DNA of 64,000 nucleotides from Myxococcales bacterium. GTDB taxonomy: Bacteria > Myxococcota_A > Polyangia > Polyangiales > Polyangiaceae. The notes under the pieces were generated by a model. That model ran no database searches and was not told the DNA's origin. It saw only the letters and a list, made by a program, of their open reading frames with translations. Every line of letters begins with the position of its first letter. The stretch's first letter is position 1. The stretch spans positions 868,001-932,000 of the forward strand of contig JADJKB010000005.1 in assembly GCA_016706225.1 (NCBI GenBank). Direction: 5' to 3'. Positions 60,583 to 64,000 of this stretch are shown in pieces. A program made the position numbers and the translations under genes.

Positions 60583-61899
60583 ATGAACGAGATCAACGGG
60601 GGAGATACGGCGTGGGTTTTGGTTTCGACGGCGCTGGTGCTGCTGATGACACCGGGGCTGGCGCTCTTCTACGGCGGCATGGTCCGGGCGAAGAACGTGC
60701 TGTCGACCTTCATGCACAGCTTCTTTGCGATGGGCATCGTCACGGTGACGTGGATCACCATCGGTTATTCCCTCGCGTTTGGTCAGACCCACGGCGGGTT
60801 CATTGGTGGAATGCAGTACGCATTCCTGGCAGGGGTCGGCTTCGAGCCACGCGAAGGCACGACCATCCCCCACCTGTTGTTCATGGCCTATCAGATGATG
60901 TTCGCCATCATCACCCCCGCGCTGATCTCCGGCGCCTACGCGGAGCGGGTGAAGTTCTCCACCTACGCGGTGTTCACGCTGCTCTGGTCGGTGCTCATCT
61001 ACGCGCCGTTGTGTCACTGGGTCTGGGGACCCGGGGGTTGGCTCCTGACCCGTGGTGCGCTCGACTTCGCCGGCGGCACGGTCGTGCACCTGTCGTCGGG
61101 TGTGTCCGCGCTGGTGTTCGCCTTGATGTTGGGTAAACGCGCCGGATATCCCAAGCGTAAATCCCCGCCCCACAACCTCACGATGACGCTGCTCGGCGCG
61201 GGGCTGTTGTGGGTCGGTTGGTTTGGTTTCAACGCCGGCTCGGCGCTCGGCGCGAACGGGCTCGCGGCCCTCGCGCTGGTCAACACCCACGTTGCAGCGG
61301 CGGTGGGCGCCGTGGCGTGGGCCGCGGTGGAGTGGGTGCGCTTCGGCAAACCGTCGGCGCTGGGTGTGGCCTCCGGACTCGTCGCGGGACTGGTGGCGAT
61401 CACCCCGGCGGCAGGCTTCGTGAGCCCGATGAGCGCGGCTGCCCTCGGCCTCGCTGCGGGTGTCGTGTGTTACGGCGGGGTGCTCCTGAAGGGGCGCTTC
61501 GGTTACGACGACAGCCTCGATGTGTTCGGTGTTCACGGCGTCGGCGGCATCCTCGGGGCGTTGCTCACTGGCGTGCTCGCCTCGAAGGTGTGGAACCCGG
61601 CGGGACAAGACGGCCTGATCCACGGCAACAGCAGCGTCTTCGTCGAGCAGCTGATCGGCGTCGGCGCCGCCGCCGCGTTCGCGGGGGCCGGCACGTTCAC
61701 GCTGCTGAAGATCCTCGACAAGGTCATGGGACTCCGCGCCGCCAAGTACGACGAGCTCGAAGGGCTCGACGTCACGCTGCACGGCGAAGAGGCCTACGCC
61801 TTCGCCGAGGGTGCGGGCTCTCGGGCCTACGAAGACGAGGACGCCGAGGCGGGCGAGAAGCCGCAAGCCGAGCCGAAGCTCGTGCAGTCCGAAGCCTGA
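60583..61899 (+). CDS. amt: Ammonium transporter
   Basis: A 438-residue Amt/Mep/Rh channel with eleven hydrophobic helices. It carries the two pore histidines at His169 and His318 (VVHLSSG, VFGVHGVGG), corresponding to E. coli AmtB His168 and His318, and the family signature in ALNLL-type helices (FYGGMVRAKNVLSTFM). The C-terminal tail (about residues 385-438) is acidic and longer than in AmtB. No glnK gene is adjacent, unlike most amt operons. A hairpin covers the likely Shine-Dalgarno. Confidence 0.95.
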   Translation: MNEINGGDTAWVLVSTALVLLMTPGLALFYGGMVRAKNVLSTFMHSFFAMGIVTVTWITIGYSLAFGQTHGGFIGGMQYAFLAGVGFEPREGTTIPHLLFMAYQMMFAIITPALISGAYAERVKFSTYAVFTLLWSVLIYAPLCHWVWGPGGWLLTRGALDFAGGTVVHLSSGVSALVFALMLGKRAGYPKRKSPPHNLTMTLLGAGLLWVGWFGFNAGSALGANGLAALALVNTHVAAAVGAVAWAAVEWVRFGKPSALGVASGLVAGLVAITPAAGFVSPMSAAALGLAAGVVCYGGVLLKGRFGYDDSLDVFGVHGVGGILGALLTGVLASKVWNPAGQDGLIHGNSSVFVEQLIGVGAAAAFAGAGTFTLLKILDKVMGLRAAKYDELEGLDVTLHGEEAYAFAEGAGSRAYEDEDAEAGEKPQAEPKLVQSEA

Positions 61900-61917
61900 G
61901 CGTCGCCCTACGTCCGG

Positions 61918-61933
61918 CGGTCTCCGGAGACCG
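61918..61933. repeat. 16-base perfect palindrome between amt and the TPR lipoprotein
   Basis: CGGTCTCCGGAGACCG is a perfect 16-base palindrome 19-34 bases after the amt stop. There is no T run, so it is not a standard terminator; it could be a protein-binding site or transcription pause element. Confidence 0.4.
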
Positions 61934-61969
61934 GAGGCCGCGGCGTGGGTGCGTGCTACACCCCTTGCC

Positions 61970-62791
61970 ATGCGGCGCGCCGGCGTGTGGGTTGGAGTCC
62001 TAGTCTGGGCCTGCGGCGGACCGACGCCGACCCATCACCCGGAGCCAACCCCCGTGGCCATCGAGGTGCCGGCCGCGGAGGTCGCCGCTGCGCCGCCGTC
62101 GAGCGCAACGTCGCGCTCACCGGCGGACGACAACACTCTCGCAGCCTGTGTCGAGGGCCTGCGCCGCGCGGAAGACCTACCCGTGGAAGGAGACGACCGC
62201 ACTCTGTACGATCAGGCGCTCGCCGCCGAAAAACTCGGCGACCGCACCGCAGCGCGCAAGGGTTTTTTCATGCTCGTGCAGAACTACCCGCGCTCGCGCC
62301 GGATCCCGCTGGCGTATCTCGCGTTCGGCGAGCTGTTTGCGCACGAGGCCGAGAGTGATGCCGCAAAGTGGGAGCTCGCAGTGGCCGCGTTCAACGAGGT
62401 CGCCAAGTATCCGCCGCCGGACAACACGGCGTACGCCTACGCGCTGCTTCGCCTGGGTGACACTCGGCGTGAGCGGGACGATCAGCGCGCCCTCGGGTAC
62501 TACCTGAAGGCGCTGCAGGCCGGGCAGAAGTATCCCGACCTGCCGTGTCGCGACAGCGTGAGCCGAGGCGCCCGTGAGCGGTTGGTGGACAGCTACGTGA
62601 GGGTGGGCCGCCCCGACCGCGCGTGGAACTTTTTCAGGGCGAGCGTCGATGCGCCCGATGCGCGCGCCATGCTCGTGGAGCTGGCGGAGCGCTACCGGCG
62701 CGCGGGAAAATCGTCCGAGGTGTGCGCAATTGCCCTGGGGGCCGGCTCAGATCCGGTGGCCAGCCAGATCGCCGGCAGCAGCTGTCCGTGA
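61970..62791 (+). CDS. TPR-like lipoprotein
   Basis: A 273-residue predicted lipoprotein (lipobox VWAC) with a Pro/Ala linker and helical repeats in the mature part (TLYDQALAAEKLGDRTAARKG, YALLRLGDTRRERDDQRALGYYLKAL), a TPR-like arrangement. This suggests a protein-protein interaction role in the envelope. It follows amt by 70 bases and could be cotranscribed. The start is ATG 61970, with no strong Shine-Dalgarno. Confidence 0.78.
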   Translation: MRRAGVWVGVLVWACGGPTPTHHPEPTPVAIEVPAAEVAAAPPSSATSRSPADDNTLAACVEGLRRAEDLPVEGDDRTLYDQALAAEKLGDRTAARKGFFMLVQNYPRSRRIPLAYLAFGELFAHEAESDAAKWELAVAAFNEVAKYPPPDNTAYAYALLRLGDTRRERDDQRALGYYLKALQAGQKYPDLPCRDSVSRGARERLVDSYVRVGRPDRAWNFFRASVDAPDARAMLVELAERYRRAGKSSEVCAIALGAGSDPVASQIAGSSCP

Positions 62792-62836
62792 CCCCCGAAT
62801 GGGGCGCGAACCTTCAGCCCTCGCCTGGCCGACGTG

Positions 62837-63523
62837 TCACTCGACGCGTTTGACGACCGTGTAACGCGCAACCCCGAGCTCGAGATCATCGTCCGCTCCC
62901 CAGGCGCGGCTGACCACGAACAGCCCCTTCTTTCCGTCGTCCGCCTTCGACGTCACGAACAGCTCTTCGCGGTCTTCCTGCACGTGATAGCGGACCGGGC
63001 CGATCTCGGTGGGCAGATAACGCTGCAGGTTCACGATCACGATGCCGTCGGTGTCTCGCGGTTGCTCCAGGTGATACAGGCCGCGGACCAGGCGGCCGCT
63101 GCGGGCCGAAAACCCGTGCAAGCGGACGGCCTTGCCCCAGGCGTCCCGCGCGACCGAGGCGCGCAGGAAATCCAGGTCGAGCTCGCGCTCGCCAACCGTG
63201 AGCCGCACGGTCTCCTGAGTGCAGTCGGCAGAAATGCGGGCCCGCCCCGAGGCGCCCAACGCTCGCAACCCCTCCTGCAACAGCGCGAGCCCATCCTTCG
63301 CCACGAACTTCGCGTGCCGGTCGCAGGGACTCGCACGCCTGGTCTTGGTGATGTCCACCCACTCGGCCTCGGCGATCTGCACGACCGGGAGCTTCTCGCT
63401 CGCCGGGTAGTCCGGCGAGCTCTCCTTGTGGGGAAGGACCGAGACATTTTGGTGGCGGGCCGCGGCGCCGCAGCCGACCAAGCACACGAGGGCGAGGCCC
63501 ATGCACGCCAAGCGTCGCAACAT
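62837..63523 (-). CDS. Lipoprotein of unknown function
   Basis: A 228-residue predicted lipoprotein (lipobox LVGC). The mature part includes a Cys-containing segment (CDRHAKFVAKDG, ISADCTQETVRLTV) and beta-rich sequence to the C-terminus (GVARYTVVKRVE). I do not recognise a family. ATG 63523 is used. It is convergent with the TPR lipoprotein (46 bases apart). Confidence 0.65.
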   Translation of the reverse strand: MLRRLACMGLALVCLVGCGAAARHQNVSVLPHKESSPDYPASEKLPVVQIAEAEWVDITKTRRASPCDRHAKFVAKDGLALLQEGLRALGASGRARISADCTQETVRLTVGERELDLDFLRASVARDAWGKAVRLHGFSARSGRLVRGLYHLEQPRDTDGIVIVNLQRYLPTEIGPVRYHVQEDREELFVTSKADDGKKGLFVVSRAWGADDDLELGVARYTVVKRVE

Positions 63524-63596
63524 TCGCCCGTGTGTAGCACGAACCTCGGCCCGACAGCTGACCTCTGGGCCCAGTGCGGCCGCCTGGCTGTGCGCG

Positions 63597-64000
63597 TCAG
63601 TCTTTCGGTGGTCTCCCGTCGAGCTGTCGCAGCCTGCGCTCGAGCCAGTGCGCCGAGTCTCCGATGCCCTCCTTGCGGTAGAGCGACAGGAGGTTCTTGT
63701 AGCGCGTCTTGGGGGCGAACCCGATGCTGTAGGCGAGCTTGCGTAGGCACACGGGGCAGAGCTCGAAGAACTGCGTGTCGAGCTCCTCCTTCGAGTTCGA
63801 CCCGTTCATCACACACTCGTACTCGGTGCAGTGGGCCATGGAAAAAGCGTGCCCGGTCTCGTGCACCAGGATCTGCACACTCTTGGCAATGCCCCGAGTG
63901 CGGGCCGCCTCCGTGTTCGGCTCCGCCCAAAACGCTGGAAAAAAACGCGCCAGGGAGTAGACGCCCACTCGTTCGTCGAGCGTCGCCTGGCCGAAAACAA
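63597..64000 (-). CDS. Archaemetzincin-type zinc protease (partial, 5' end outside window)
   Basis: The frame runs off the right edge; its visible C-terminal part has the metzincin motif HETGHAFSMAH and then Cys-rich ECVMNG and CPVCLRKL, as in archaemetzincins (M54), which carry a second, structural zinc. The conserved Gly of HExxHxxGxxH is Ser here. FGQATLDERVGVYSLARF, upstream of a GTG at 63968, is also typical of the family, so the true start is beyond base 64000. Confidence 0.82.
   Translation of the reverse strand, partial: VFGQATLDERVGVYSLARFFPAFWAEPNTEAARTRGIAKSVQILVHETGHAFSMAHCTEYECVMNGSNSKEELDTQFFELCPVCLRKLAYSIGFAPKTRYKNLLSLYRKEGIGDSAHWLERRLRQLDGRPPKD

Overview
The window is GC-rich chromosomal DNA that looks like a myxobacterium of the Polyangia type (Myxococcota). 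The signs are five Hanks-type Ser/Thr kinases plus a kinase fragment, many lipoproteins with Gly/Ser-rich linkers after the lipobox, proteins ending in a GC-motif/hydrophobic/poly-Arg tail of MYXO-CTERM type, kelch-repeat and Cys-rich surface proteins, and frequent GTG/TTG starts. The genus cannot be fixed from sequence alone. There is no rRNA, CRISPR array, transposase or phage structural gene. I see one tRNA gene (Leu, TAA) and one short stretch that looks like an accessory insertion.

Layout. 1-5117: kinase fragment, complete kinase, 6-phosphofructokinase, a DNRLRE-like lipoprotein and a membrane-anchored kinase. 5126-12644: ferritin-like protein, alpha/beta hydrolase, small lipoproteins, an outer-membrane barrel, a methyltransferase, and a divergent pair of cell-wall-type hydrolases. 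12744-18041: YebC, an M61-like PDZ lipoprotein, a glyoxalase I homologue, and a DUF4139 lipoprotein with an inserted OmpA-like segment. 18048-21010: a leftward coupled operon (3-methyladenine glycosylase, CoaBC, CPBP protease, zinc-ribbon membrane protein). 21064-23656: kinase plus secreted partner. 23663-26169: feoAB behind a perfect 7-1-7 Fur-type palindrome. 26258-35712: a soluble kinase, a caspase-fold candidate, a PHP lipoprotein, an FGE-like lipoprotein, CBS, cyclophilin, a ferritin-like lipoprotein and a kelch lipoprotein. 35802-42581: AsnRS, an outer-membrane protein, two tandem amidohydrolases (the second without its HxH), and an adenylate cyclase. 42568-53184: a Baeyer-Villiger monooxygenase, then an operon encoding a 1843-residue double protein, a kinase and a TPR-PEGA barrel protein. 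53438-55082: radical SAM/SPASM enzyme convergent with a zinc-ribbon lipoprotein carrying two AYGPPP motifs. 55256-58117: accessory-looking small genes beside tRNA-Leu. 58361-64000: DUF899 protein, membrane HExxH protease, ammonium transporter, TPR lipoprotein and a partial archaemetzincin.

Two arrangements stand out. The first is the three-gene operon 53184-44148, joined by an ATGA overlap and a strong Shine-Dalgarno. Its first gene is an in-frame fusion of two complete MYXO-CTERM-type surface proteins, with a sorting tail and then a new lipobox in the middle. The second is the SPASM enzyme next to a lipoprotein with repeated Tyr/Pro motifs, a plausible peptide-modification pair. Several genes also begin 6-8 bases after a -10-like hexamer with no Shine-Dalgarno, which suggests leaderless transcripts. 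All functional statements are homology judgements made by eye; no database search was run.
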